This document shows positions 48,191 through 57,025 of a stretch of DNA of 64,000 nt, piece by piece. The number at the start of each line of letters is the position of its first letter. Position 1 is the first letter of the stretch. The notes beneath the pieces were generated by a model. That model did no database searches, was not told where the DNA came from, and saw nothing but the letters and a program-made list of their open reading frames with translations. Source of the DNA: Chryseobacterium sp. G0162 (GTDB taxonomy: Bacteria; Bacteroidota; Bacteroidia; Flavobacteriales; Weeksellaceae); contig NZ_CP033922.1 of NCBI RefSeq assembly GCF_003815715.1, positions 3,830,001 to 3,894,000 of the forward strand, written 5' to 3'. The position numbers and the translations under genes were made by a program.

Positions 48191-49171
48191 CTATGATTTA
48201 TTTACAGAAGATTTAGATAAAATAGAATTAACAATCATATGGGCATGAATCCTTGAATTTTCGATGAACCAAAGATGTGTATCCTTTCCACCACAAACGA
48301 CTCCTGCAAGATATAGATCAGGAATATTAGTTTCCATAGTTTCAGGATTATAAAACGGATTCAGGCAATCCCCATTCAGGTCAATTCCGGAATTTTTCAG
48401 AAATTCAAAATCAGGAAGGTAGCCTGTCATGGCCAGAACAAAATCATTTTCAATCTCATGAATTTGGTTTTTTTCATCCTTGAAAATCACAAAATTTTCT
48501 TTTACCTCCATCATTTCAGCATTAAAATACGCTTTAATACTTCCTTCTGAAATTCTGTTTTCAATATCCGGTTTTACCCAATATTTCACACTTTTTGAAA
48601 TCTCTGAATGACGGATAATCATAGTCACTTCAGCTCCTTTTCTATACGTTTCCAGAGCAGCATCCACCGCGGAATTGCTTGATCCTATCACTACCACTTT
48701 CTGCCTTGCATACGGATAAGGTTCGGTATAATAATGCTTCACCTTCGGAAGTTCCTCACCCGGAATATTCATAAGGTTCGGAATATCATAAAACCCTGTG
48801 GCAATCACGACATTTCTAGCTTTATAATTTCCTTTTGTTGTTTCGATATCAAATATATCAAGGGTTTTGGATACGTTCAACACTTTTTCATAAAGGTGAA
48901 TATTCAGATTCTTTTGCCGGGCAATTCCCTGGTAATATTCCAAAGCATCCTGCCTTCCCGGTTTGGGAGCAGTGGAAATAAAGGGAGTTCCATCAATTTC
49001 CAGTTTCTCAGCGGTAGAAAAGAACCGCATATATAAAGGATAATTGTATAATGAGTTGACAATGGTTCCTTTTTCTATGATTAAATAATTCAAGTTGTTT
49101 TTCTGGGCTTCAATGGCACAGTTGATACCAATAGGCCCTGCTCCTATAATGAGAATATCCAAAATTTCCAT
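48191..49171 (-). CDS. ypdA: YpdA-family bacillithiol disulfide reductase
   Basis: A 326-residue FAD/NAD(P) oxidoreductase. Gly-Ala-Gly-Pro-Ile-Gly at the N-terminus binds FAD, and Gly-Ser-Ser-Asn-Ser-Ala near 160 binds NADPH. The segment Tyr-Pro-Leu-Tyr-Met-Arg-Phe-Phe-Ser-Thr near 45 is typical of YpdA. The known role is reducing bacillithiol disulfide; Bacteroidota including Flavobacteriia often make bacillithiol. I chose the ATG at 49171, five codons inside the longest frame, because the promoter box lies directly upstream of it. Confidence 0.85.
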   Translation of the reverse strand: MEILDILIIGAGPIGINCAIEAQKNNLNYLIIEKGTIVNSLYNYPLYMRFFSTAEKLEIDGTPFISTAPKPGRQDALEYYQGIARQKNLNIHLYEKVLNVSKTLDIFDIETTKGNYKARNVVIATGFYDIPNLMNIPGEELPKVKHYYTEPYPYARQKVVVIGSSNSAVDAALETYRKGAEVTMIIRHSEISKSVKYWVKPDIENRISEGSIKAYFNAEMMEVKENFVIFKDEKNQIHEIENDFVLAMTGYLPDFEFLKNSGIDLNGDCLNPFYNPETMETNIPDLYLAGVVCGGKDTHLWFIENSRIHAHMIVNSILSKSSVNKS

Positions 49172-49175
49172 ACCC

Positions 49176-49183
49176 CAAAGGTA
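49176..49183 (-). promoter_or_regulatory. -7 box of ypdA, implying a near-leaderless mRNA
   Basis: TACCTTTG on the minus strand is a full TAnnTTTG match ending only 4 bases before the ATG. Confidence 0.5.
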
Positions 49184-49360
49184 CAATGTAATTGGGAAAA
49201 AGCCTTCATTGAAACAGAGAAGATTACTGATAAGCAGCCATGAAGAATAAAATAGGAAAAATAAAACTATTGAAAGAATACTAACTTGGAACCTTACACT
49301 TTAAAACACCGCATTGGCATCAGTTTTGGTGTTTTTCTATCTATAACAAAACTAAAAGAT

Positions 49361-50005
49361 ATGAAAAAACTATTCGTTTCAATACTTATGCTGAGCCTGG
49401 TGGTAGCCTGTAAGAAAGAAGCTGGAAAGCCGGTTCCCAGTGAAATTGATACCATTACCCGTGTAACACCATTGGATAGTGCAACAATTGCTAAAGAAAA
49501 AGTAAAGAAAGAAGGTGATATTAAAAAGGTCAATGATGAGGTCTTACAAGCCTTGAAAGCTAAGGATTATAAAACATTTGCTTCATTAATTCATCCCGAA
49601 AAGGGAATTAGTTTCTCCATGTATGCTTTTGTAGATCCCAAAGGAGATAAACATTTCTCTAAAGAAGAGTTTGAAAAATACCAGCCTACCAAAACATTAT
49701 TTACCTGGGGGGCAAAGGATGGTTCCGGAGATCCTTATAAAGCAACAATTAATGACTATCTTGGAAAATGGGTTTTTGCTGCAGATTTTACTGCATCTCA
49801 GTATTCTTTGAACAAATTTATTGGTGGCGGAAACTCTCTGAATAACCTTGAAAAAATCTATCCTAAGAAAGATTTTACAGAAAACTATATCAAAGGAACT
49901 GAAAAGAATGGTGAAATGGACTGGAAGACCCTTCGTTTTGTATTTGAAGAGTTCCAGGGAAAATACTATCTGATTGCCGTGGTGAATGACCAATGGACAA
50001 TTTAA
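49361..50005 (+). CDS. Lipoprotein, unknown
   Basis: A 214-residue protein starting at the ATG at 49361, which gives a lipoprotein signal: Met-Lys-Lys, a hydrophobic core and the lipobox Leu-Val-Val-Ala-Cys, with Lys-Lys after the Cys. The open frame extends 25 codons upstream without signal character. The mature part contains a charged helix and a mixed alpha/beta domain, perhaps NTF2-like. Function unknown. Confidence 0.8.
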   Translation: MKKLFVSILMLSLVVACKKEAGKPVPSEIDTITRVTPLDSATIAKEKVKKEGDIKKVNDEVLQALKAKDYKTFASLIHPEKGISFSMYAFVDPKGDKHFSKEEFEKYQPTKTLFTWGAKDGSGDPYKATINDYLGKWVFAADFTASQYSLNKFIGGGNSLNNLEKIYPKKDFTENYIKGTEKNGEMDWKTLRFVFEEFQGKYYLIAVVNDQWTI

Positions 50006-50042
50006 GAAGGGTAAAAAAGATTAGCTACTTTCTAGTTTAATC

Positions 50043-50088
50043 ACAAAAGCCACAAAAGTTTTATTTTAAACACTTTTGTGGCTTTTGT
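50043..50088. terminator. Terminator hairpin between convergent genes
   Basis: A 17-bp perfect stem (50043-50059 with 50072-50088) between the lipoprotein gene and the glycosyltransferase gene. Confidence 0.75.
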
Positions 50089-50112
50089 AGTTTGAAAATT
50101 TCTGATGCTTCT

Positions 50113-51405
50113 TTATAAAATTTCGACCAGTTGTTGGGTGAGATTTTTTCTGGAAAACTGGTCAATATGTTGTGTGTTTTCAGAAAGATTCCCGTTTTTC
50201 CAAAGTTCAAACTTTTCAAGGATGAATCTTTTTACGGTTTCGGAATCATTATAGCTGAAATGTTTCCCTGCATGGGTTTCCTCCAGTATTCTGGCAACAT
50301 CAGCCTGATTGGGGCCAAATGAAAGGATTTGTTTGCCGGAGGCCAGATACTCAAATATTTTTCCGGGAATAATTCCTTTTGAAGATTCGTTCGGAAAATT
50401 GGTAATCAGCAATATTTCTGAGGTCTGCATTTCTTCCACCGCTTTGCCATGTGAAAGATAACCCAAGTTCAAAATATGATTTTTCAGATTTGAGTTTTCT
50501 AGGGTATTCAGAATCTTATCATCAATTCTGCCTACAAATTTTAAGCTGAAATATTTTGCAAATTCTTCATTTTCCTTTACCAGTTCATCCAGTGCTTTCC
50601 AAAGGTTTTCCGGATTTCTAAGTTGTTCCAGAACTCCGATATAACTTAGTACAAAAGTTGTATTGGACTCTTTTTGCTGTGCTGTGTTTTCTTTTGAATC
50701 ACTTTCGTCAAAACCATTCGTAATACAAACCGCATTGGCTCCTGCTTTTCTGAAATTATAGGCATCCGTATAACTTGTTGCCAGGGTAATGTCGGCATTT
50801 TTAAACACAGCACTTTCCAGTTGACGGTGTTTTTTATCTGAACTCTTGGTAAGCTTCAGATGTTTATAATAGGAAATTTCTGTCCATGGATCGCGGAAAT
50901 CAGCAATCCATTTAAGGTTGGGAAATTGATCTTTTAAGCCTAATCCAATCAGATGAAGGGAGTGGGGCGGGCCAGAAGTTACAATGGTATCAATCTTATT
51001 CTCCTGTAAATATTTTTCCAGAAATGTAATAGAGGGTTTTACCCAGAAAACTCTGGCATCAGGAATGAAAAAATTCCCTCTTACCCAAATAGAAAGTTTG
51101 GATTTCCAGCTTTGATTTTTTCCTACATCAAATTGTCCAGCCTTGAATTTTTTATTGCTTTTATTAAGCTTTTCAGCAAGCTGATAAGGCTCCCAGATCT
51201 TGGTTCTAACGATTTCAATATTTTCAGGAACATCCTTCATCAGTGTTTCATCCATCAGTGGATAGCTTGGGTTCTCTGGAGTATAGATCACCGGTTTCCA
51301 TCCAAAATCCGGCAGATATTTAGCAAATTTCAGCCACCTTTGAACACCAGGGCCTCCCGCAGGAGGCCAGTAATAGGTGATAATTAATATTTTCTTTTGT
51401 TCCAT
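50113..51405 (-). CDS. Glycosyltransferase, GT4-like
   Basis: A 430-residue GT-B fold protein. The N-terminal Tyr-Tyr-Trp-Pro-Pro-Ala-Gly-Gly-Pro-Gly-Val-Gln-Arg motif is typical of GT4-like enzymes with an acceptor domain. The donor-side motif Glu-x7-Lys region is seen near 375-385 (Gly-Ile-Ile-Pro-Gly-Lys-Ile-Phe-Glu-Tyr-Leu). It presumably builds a surface glycan or lipid-linked sugar. No other glycan genes are adjacent. Confidence 0.85.
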   Translation of the reverse strand: MEQKKILIITYYWPPAGGPGVQRWLKFAKYLPDFGWKPVIYTPENPSYPLMDETLMKDVPENIEIVRTKIWEPYQLAEKLNKSNKKFKAGQFDVGKNQSWKSKLSIWVRGNFFIPDARVFWVKPSITFLEKYLQENKIDTIVTSGPPHSLHLIGLGLKDQFPNLKWIADFRDPWTEISYYKHLKLTKSSDKKHRQLESAVFKNADITLATSYTDAYNFRKAGANAVCITNGFDESDSKENTAQQKESNTTFVLSYIGVLEQLRNPENLWKALDELVKENEEFAKYFSLKFVGRIDDKILNTLENSNLKNHILNLGYLSHGKAVEEMQTSEILLITNFPNESSKGIIPGKIFEYLASGKQILSFGPNQADVARILEETHAGKHFSYNDSETVKRFILEKFELWKNGNLSENTQHIDQFSRKNLTQQLVEIL

Positions 51406-51437
51406 TTCTTGGGTAAATCAGACGTTTGTCATTCATT

Positions 51438-51476
51438 TGTCATTCTGAACGAAGCGTAGCGTAGTGAAGAATCTCA
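51438..51476 (+). repeat. 39-bp repeat, left copy of an inverted pair
   Basis: Begins TGTCATTCTGAA and ends TGAAGAATCTCA. The reverse complement recurs at 51790-51828 with a few changes in the middle. The two copies bracket the GIY-YIG pseudogene. Confidence 0.8.
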
Positions 51477-51782
51477 TTCTACTTCTTCCTTCAGAAATTT
51501 CCAATCAGAATTGAATTCTGTAATTAAGTTTTCTTTCTTTTATCGAGTCCAGCCTTTTATTTGTTTTTCTCTTGCTATTGCGGTTTTAATAACATCAAAA
51601 TGCTCAAAATAGATTAAATAAAAGCATTTATATTTTGATGTGAAACTCTTATCAATAGCTTCTGGATGTTGATGCCAATATAATCTGTTTTTCAAATCAT
51701 TGGTAACACCCGTATACAATACTGTTTTTACTTTATTGGTTAGTATCTAAACATAGTAATTATGTGTTCTTAATGTTTTCAT
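51474..51782 (-). pseudogene. GIY-YIG endonuclease pseudogene
   Basis: A 103-codon frame from an ATG at 51782. It translates to a single-domain GIY-YIG nuclease (Asn-Tyr-Tyr-Val, Ile-Leu-Thr-Asn, Val-Leu-Tyr-Thr-Gly-Val-Thr-Asn, Ala-Arg-Glu-Lys-Gln-Ile-Lys-Gly-Trp) but is broken by two in-frame stops. One is a TAG at codon 12, where a Tyr is expected. The other is a TAA at codon 81, where a Lys is expected. The frame and length are otherwise intact, so inactivation is recent. Inverted 39-bp repeats flank it, a common setting for these small UvrC-like genes in Bacteroidota. Confidence 0.85.
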
Positions 51783-51789
51783 TTTGACT

Positions 51790-51828
51790 TGAGATTCTTC
51801 ATTGTGCTATGCTCCATTCAGAATGACA
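51790..51828 (-). repeat. 39-bp repeat, right copy of an inverted pair
   Basis: Reverse complement of the 51438-51476 element with central mismatches. Confidence 0.8.
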
Positions 51829-51844
51829 CAGTACAATGTTTACA

Positions 51845-54385
51845 TTAGGCACTCGGTTCAGCTAAAGCTTCTTTTTTCTTGTTCTTATTCATCCAGAAAA
51901 TTCCAAAGGCAGCCAATGCAATAAATAATCCGAAGCTTAAAAGTGAGATCCATTTTCCTTTTTCAATCACTTCCGGTTCAAATACCATTCTGATGTGGTG
52001 ATTTCCTGCAGGAACGTGTACCGCACGAAGCAAATAATCAGCTTTGATATAAGGAACCTCTTTTTCATCGACAAGAACCTTCCATCCGTGCGGATAATAG
52101 ACTTCAGAAAAAACAGCCAATTGAGGTGTTTTAGACTGCGATTTAAATTCTAGTTCGTTAGGTTGGTAGGTCGTTAGATTGATAAATGCTGTAGAGTCAG
52201 CCTGAACTGGTTTATTACTGAAATAAGCCTTGTCAGAAGCTGCAATGACAGCTGTTTTTTTGTTGTCGATTTCCCCGATAGATTTAATTTCTTCGTTAGG
52301 CGTATCTACAAACTTAAGATCACTTACAAACCATGCATTTCCGTTGGCTTTAGGATTAGGAACAACCTGAGGCTGATCCGGACCTCCGAAAACCATATAT
52401 TTTGCATTCAGTAAGTTAAGGATTTTAGGAGTTCTCACACTGTCGATATTGTTGATATAAGCATTCAATACATCATCATATCTTCTTAGCTTTACAGCAT
52501 GATAACCTCCGATAGAAGCTTTAAAGTAAGAGGTGTTGGTCTCACTGGTAACTCCTAGAGTTTGGTTGTAAATTCTATAATGTGCCTTGTCTTTATCCGC
52601 GATAGTCTCTAAAGCCTTATTAATATTTACAGTAGATAAAATAGATTCAAGGTTTGGATTTCCTTGTGTCTTTTCTACTAATAGATCTGAGCTTTCTGTC
52701 TGGAAAGGGTTTTCTGCAAAGATTTTGTCTACATAGTTTTCGTCATTTAAATAACGTTTGTTAACCGTCCACAGATCAAATAAACTTACTATACCAATCA
52801 CTGCCAAAGCAATATTAGGACTAAGTTTTTTCTTCAGGCTAAAGAATAAAGCAGCAGCAGCAATTGCTACATAGATAAATGCTTTTACAGCATCTGCTTT
52901 AAATAACTTATATCTTTCATCCACTAAATAATCCAACAAGAAAGGAGGGAAGTAAGTCTTCTCACCCGCAGTAGAAAACCCTAGCAATGATTTACCGAAT
53001 AGTAAAAGAACTAACAGTAACCCTAAAGTCCCACCACTTACATACATCAGAATTTTCTGTTTGTATTCCTCTGTCAGCTTTTCATCTGTGAAGAATCTGT
53101 ATAATCCTAAAATAGCAATTAAAGGGAATAGCAACTCTACTACCACAAGGATAGAAGAAGGTGCTCTGAATTTATTGTAAAACGGAACATAATCAATAAA
53201 GAAATCGGATAAAGGCATAAAGTTGCTTCCCCAGGCCAATAAAATGGTCAGAATAGAAGCTCCTAAGATCCAATAACGGTATTTTTTTGATGCAAAGAAG
53301 AAGCCTAATAGCGCAAGGAAACATACGATAGCTCCCTGGTATGCTGGTCCTGAAGTTCCCGGTTGATCTCCCCAATAGGTCATTCCGCTGAAACCTTTCG
53401 AAATTCTGTCCATTTCAGCCTGCGAACCTACATTTTCCTGAACAAGCTCCTGTACCTTGTTCATCATTTCCTTAGCTTCCGGTTCCTGGCTTCCGCCACC
53501 CATTAATCTTGGAATGAAAAGGTTTAAAGTTTCCAGTTGCCCGTAGCTCCACATCAGCATACTTTCTTTATCCATTCCGGATTTTCCTGAAGTATGGCTG
53601 TCATTGGTTAAGATCTGTTTTCCACGAACAGTTTCCTTTACATATTCAGAATTGGCCATGATTCTTTGGGAATTCATTCCAACTCCTATAACACAAGAGG
53701 CTGCGATGATTCCTGAAGAAATAAGGAAATGTTTCATCGGAGTCTTTTTCTGGATCGCTCTGATTAATTCAGAAAGGAATAAAAATCCTAAAGCCAGAAA
53801 CAGATAATAGGTCATCTGCGGGTGGTTCGCTGCAATCTGAAGTCCCATAAAAAGGGTCGTAACAATGAATCCCCAGATGTATTGTTTTCGGATGTAAACC
53901 AGTAAAATACCGGCTAAAAGCGGTGCGAAATACTCAATGGTATTTACCTTTCCATTGTGTCCCGCAGCAATAATGATATAGAAATAAGTGGAAAGCCCGA
54001 AAAAGGTTGCGCCCAGTAAGGCATATTTCCAGTTTCTGACCACTACCATTCCCAAAAGGAAAAAACCTGCAAAAAGCAGGAAGAGATAATTGACCGGTCT
54101 TGGCAGGAAGTTCAGATTGCTGTCGATTTTCTTGATGATATCGCCCTTAAACTGGCTACCCATCTGATAAGTCGGCATTCCTCCGAACATGGAGTCACTC
54201 CAATAGGTTTCATTTCCTGTGTTAGCTCTATAGTCTAGAAGTTCTTTTGCTCCCCCTCTGTATTGCACAATATCATGCTGGAAAAGCTGTTTTCCTGAAA
54301 ATACAGGAGTGGAATATAAAAATGCTAAAACTATAAATACTACTAATGAAACTGCAATATAAATTAAGTTTTTGTTTTTTGCCAT
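51845..54385 (-). CDS. YfhO-family membrane protein
   Basis: An 846-residue protein with about 12-14 hydrophobic segments. A large external domain lies at ~540-790, with a final membrane helix and Lys-rich tail. The N-terminal loop Asp-Ile-Val-Gln-Tyr-Arg-Gly and the Gly-Gly-Met-Pro-Thr-Tyr-Gln motif near 70 are typical of YfhO/GT-C-like proteins in Bacteroidota. YfhO of Firmicutes is involved in lipoteichoic acid glycosylation; here an undecaprenyl-sugar-dependent glycosyl transfer is the likely parallel. It is the last gene of a four-gene minus-strand run. Confidence 0.85.
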   Translation of the reverse strand: MAKNKNLIYIAVSLVVFIVLAFLYSTPVFSGKQLFQHDIVQYRGGAKELLDYRANTGNETYWSDSMFGGMPTYQMGSQFKGDIIKKIDSNLNFLPRPVNYLFLLFAGFFLLGMVVVRNWKYALLGATFFGLSTYFYIIIAAGHNGKVNTIEYFAPLLAGILLVYIRKQYIWGFIVTTLFMGLQIAANHPQMTYYLFLALGFLFLSELIRAIQKKTPMKHFLISSGIIAASCVIGVGMNSQRIMANSEYVKETVRGKQILTNDSHTSGKSGMDKESMLMWSYGQLETLNLFIPRLMGGGSQEPEAKEMMNKVQELVQENVGSQAEMDRISKGFSGMTYWGDQPGTSGPAYQGAIVCFLALLGFFFASKKYRYWILGASILTILLAWGSNFMPLSDFFIDYVPFYNKFRAPSSILVVVELLFPLIAILGLYRFFTDEKLTEEYKQKILMYVSGGTLGLLLVLLLFGKSLLGFSTAGEKTYFPPFLLDYLVDERYKLFKADAVKAFIYVAIAAAALFFSLKKKLSPNIALAVIGIVSLFDLWTVNKRYLNDENYVDKIFAENPFQTESSDLLVEKTQGNPNLESILSTVNINKALETIADKDKAHYRIYNQTLGVTSETNTSYFKASIGGYHAVKLRRYDDVLNAYINNIDSVRTPKILNLLNAKYMVFGGPDQPQVVPNPKANGNAWFVSDLKFVDTPNEEIKSIGEIDNKKTAVIAASDKAYFSNKPVQADSTAFINLTTYQPNELEFKSQSKTPQLAVFSEVYYPHGWKVLVDEKEVPYIKADYLLRAVHVPAGNHHIRMVFEPEVIEKGKWISLLSFGLFIALAAFGIFWMNKNKKKEALAEPSA

Positions 54386-54416
54386 GCTGGTTATTATCTT
54401 TTATTTCTTGGATTTT

Positions 54417-54647
54417 TTACCTTTTGTCATTACTCTCTTTTACCTCTTCATAGTCTACGGTTTCCGCATCCCATTTAAGGTCTTTTTTGTTATTCTTATT
54501 CGAGTCGTGGATATCCTCTCTTGAATTATTATGCTGTTGGTTATTGAACCTGTAGCTGTAAAATGTCTTAAAGAAAATTCTTTTCAGAATATTCCAGACA
54601 AAGAAAATAATAATGGCAGACAGTACTAACTCAAGAATGTACTTCAT
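54417..54647 (-). CDS. DUF4834-like small membrane protein
   Basis: A 76-residue protein: one N-terminal membrane helix, then a hydrophilic charged tail ending in an acidic Val-Asp-Tyr-Glu-Glu-Val motif, as in DUF4834. It lies 31 bases before yfhO. Function unknown. Confidence 0.7.
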   Translation of the reverse strand: MKYILELVLSAIIIFFVWNILKRIFFKTFYSYRFNNQQHNNSREDIHDSNKNNKKDLKWDAETVDYEEVKESNDKR

Positions 54648-54712
54648 AATAAATTGATTTAAGGTTTAAAGAGTAAGAATCAAACATTGACTCTTACTCT
54701 TTTAAGCTTTAA

Positions 54713-55762
54713 TTATTTTACAGAAGGGTTTACCATTACAGAAGAATTGGAAACGCTCTTCATAGATTGAGATTGTTTTCCGTCTGAAATGCTTTCGATC
54801 TGTGTCGTTTTTACATTGATGTTCTGGTTGGTGATCCATCCTGTGTTTTCATCAAATTTGATAGTTCCGTTCTGAGCAAGTTCACTGCTCATGCTGTGGG
54901 TGATAGGTCCCTGAGCTTTCTTTTCAGTTTTCTTAGGAATACCTCCGGTTACAGCAATTTCAGCAGTTCCGTTTCCTAAGCTTTTTAAAACATAGTTTGA
55001 AGTAACCTTGATGGTTCCGTTTGGATCAGCGTTTTCAGAAGTTGTCCATTTTTCTCCTATTTTAATCCCTTTTTTAGGAATGATAGAAAGATTTTTGCTG
55101 AACTGATCTTTCAATACTTTCTCATTAAAAGACTGTTTAAGACTTGCTACAACGCTTGCTCTTTCATTAGCATCCTTAATAAGAGTTCCTATAGCTGCTG
55201 TAACTTTTGTATAAACAGCATCAAAACCTGTAATAGAAATAACATTTCCTTTGGTATCCATTTTCATATCAAGTTTGTTGCTGGTAAGCGCTTTGTTGAT
55301 ATTCCAGATCATTTTAAGATCATCTTCTTTAGGAAGAGGCTGTTTAGTGTCTACTACTACTGTTTTACCTTGTGCAGACTGAGAACTTCTTTTGGAAACC
55401 AGGTTAAGAGTCATGTCATACACATTCCCTTTGATATCGTTTACTACGAAGTTCATTTCATCTGTAGATTCTGAAGTCGCAGTGATAGATTTCCCCTGAG
55501 GATCCGTCATTGTTTTTACATCTCTCTGATAAGTAGTAAGAGGATAAGTTTTCCCTTTTTCAAGTTTGAAAGTCTGAATAACGATTCCAGCAGAATCTCT
55601 GATAGCCGGATTTTCTGCAACTTTCGCTACAGAATCCGCAGGAACTTCTACCGTTACTGTTTTTCCTGTTTTAGGATCTACTTTCGTGATTTTTGCTGTT
55701 TCTTTTTTACAAGACACAAGAGCTATAGATGATAATAGCGCTATTGCTGCTATGTTTTTCAT
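54713..55762 (-). CDS. Lipoprotein, DUF6263-like
   Basis: A 349-residue lipoprotein with lipobox Leu-Val-Ser-Cys-Lys-Lys at the N-terminus, so probably exposed in the periplasm or at the outer membrane. The rest is a beta-rich domain with the Gly-Glu-Lys-Trp motif near 240. I think it is DUF6263. It sits 31 bases after rlmB on the same strand. Confidence 0.75.
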   Translation of the reverse strand: MKNIAAIALLSSIALVSCKKETAKITKVDPKTGKTVTVEVPADSVAKVAENPAIRDSAGIVIQTFKLEKGKTYPLTTYQRDVKTMTDPQGKSITATSESTDEMNFVVNDIKGNVYDMTLNLVSKRSSQSAQGKTVVVDTKQPLPKEDDLKMIWNINKALTSNKLDMKMDTKGNVISITGFDAVYTKVTAAIGTLIKDANERASVVASLKQSFNEKVLKDQFSKNLSIIPKKGIKIGEKWTTSENADPNGTIKVTSNYVLKSLGNGTAEIAVTGGIPKKTEKKAQGPITHSMSSELAQNGTIKFDENTGWITNQNINVKTTQIESISDGKQSQSMKSVSNSSVMVNPSVK

Positions 55763-55793
55763 TTTCTGATTTTTTAAGTGTTGTGTTATCGAA

Positions 55794-56537
55794 TTAATTT
55801 ATTTTCAAACTCTTCTGTCTCACCGCTTCATACAAAATGGCTCCACATGCTACGGAAACATTCAGAGATTGAGTTTTTCCTTCAATAGGAAGTTTTATTT
55901 TTTCATCAGAATGATGTAATACTTCTTTAGAAATTCCTGTTTCCTCATTTCCCATAACAATAGCGCATGGTTCTGTGAAGTCTACATCATAGATTAATTT
56001 CTGAGCTTTTTCAGAAGCAGAAAATACAGTAATTCCACTCTGCTGAAGGAAATCTACTGCATGAGCAAGATTGTTTTCCTTACAGATTTTAATATTATAA
56101 ATAGCGCCTGCAGAAGTTTTAATCGCATCAGAATTGATAGGAGCTGCTCCTTTTTCAGGAATAATGACAGCATCTATACCCACACATTCTGCCGTTCTGC
56201 AGATGGCTCCAAAGTTTCTTACATCTGTAAGTCTATCCAAAATTAACAGGAAAGGAGTTTTCCCTTCCTCAAATAATTGTGGAATAAGATCCTCCACCTT
56301 ATGAAATGGAACATCTGAAATAAAAGCAACTACACCTTGGTGGTTTTTTCTTGTAAAACGGTTCAGTTTTTCAACCGGAACATAATTGGGACGGATTTTA
56401 TTTTTCGCTAAAATCGCTTTTAGTTCAGCATAAATAGGACCCTGAAGTGCATTTTGCACAAAGATCTTGTCAATCGTTTTTCCCGCTTCAATTGCTTCAA
56501 TCACGGGACGCAGCCCGAAAATAAAATCGTCTTTCAT
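55794..56537 (-). CDS. rlmB: 23S rRNA (guanosine-2'-O-)-methyltransferase RlmB
   Basis: A 247-residue SpoU/TrmH-family enzyme that methylates the 2'-O of G2251 in 23S rRNA. The N-terminal substrate-binding domain is followed by the knotted SAM domain with motif 1 (Asp-x-x-Asn-Phe-Gly-Ala-Ile-x-Arg-Thr near 128), motif 2 (Gly-Asn-Glu-Glu-x-Gly near 197) and motif 3 (Ile-Pro/Glu-Gly-x-x-x-Ser-Leu-Asn-Val-Ser near 217). Length is normal. Confidence 0.92.
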   Translation of the reverse strand: MKDDFIFGLRPVIEAIEAGKTIDKIFVQNALQGPIYAELKAILAKNKIRPNYVPVEKLNRFTRKNHQGVVAFISDVPFHKVEDLIPQLFEEGKTPFLLILDRLTDVRNFGAICRTAECVGIDAVIIPEKGAAPINSDAIKTSAGAIYNIKICKENNLAHAVDFLQQSGITVFSASEKAQKLIYDVDFTEPCAIVMGNEETGISKEVLHHSDEKIKLPIEGKTQSLNVSVACGAILYEAVRQKSLKIN

Positions 56538-56575
56538 TGATTTGTCTATAATTTTATGTTAGGGTTCAAAGTCAT

Positions 56576-56609
56576 TGTTTAAAGTTCAATGTTTTGAGTT
56601 TAAGGTTTA
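56576..56609 (+). repeat. Inverted repeat left of the four-helix-bundle gene
   Basis: An AT-rich tract (TGTTTAAAGTTCAATGTTTT and onward) whose reverse complement resembles 56991-57025 and also 63003-63035. It overlaps the stop codon of the gene. Confidence 0.6.
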
Positions 56610-56992
56610 TACTTTGTTCCCTTTAAATCTGTTGTATTTAAATATTTTATAAAAGAATTAATCTTTTTACTTAATGTTTCCGTTACTTCAATTAAAGTTT
56701 CGAACTTTTCCTGTGAAATAAAATTTCTGTCATAAACCCGATATAACTGTGATCTTGTTTCTCCGCAGGAAGCCTTTGCAATTGAAAGAAATTGAATAAA
56801 TTCTCTATTTCCGTTTCTCTCAAATCCCTCTGCTATATTATCCATAATGGAACCTGAAGAGCCATCAATCTGGCTGCAAAGTTTAAAATTATTTTTAAGA
56901 TGAATAGATTCAACGATATGATAAACCTCTTTGCAAAGTTCTCGCGACAACTTCCAGATCTCTAGGTCCTCAAATCTTTTAATGGTTCCCAT
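56600..56992 (-). CDS. Four-helix bundle protein (S23/IVP family)
   Basis: A 130-residue all-helical protein of the family first seen inside 23S rRNA intervening sequences. Hallmarks: Phe-Glu-Asp-Leu-Glu-Ile-Trp at the start, Ser-Ile-x-x-Asn-Ile-Ala-Glu-Gly-Phe-Glu-Arg near 52, and Phe-Leu-Ser-Ile-Ala-Lys-Ala-Ser near 70. In Bacteroidota this family often sits between short repeats and moves around the genome; here inverted repeats flank it. Molecular function unknown. Confidence 0.85.
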   Translation of the reverse strand: MGTIKRFEDLEIWKLSRELCKEVYHIVESIHLKNNFKLCSQIDGSSGSIMDNIAEGFERNGNREFIQFLSIAKASCGETRSQLYRVYDRNFISQEKFETLIEVTETLSKKINSFIKYLNTTDLKGTKYKP

Positions 56993-57025
56993 AACCTTAA
57001 ACTATGAACTGTAAACTTTAAACAT
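56991..57025 (-). repeat. Inverted repeat right of the four-helix-bundle gene
   Basis: An AACCTTAAAC-to-AACTTTAAAC tract, the inverted and imperfect partner of 56576-56609. It overlaps the start of the four-helix gene and ends one base before the DinB stop. Confidence 0.6.
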
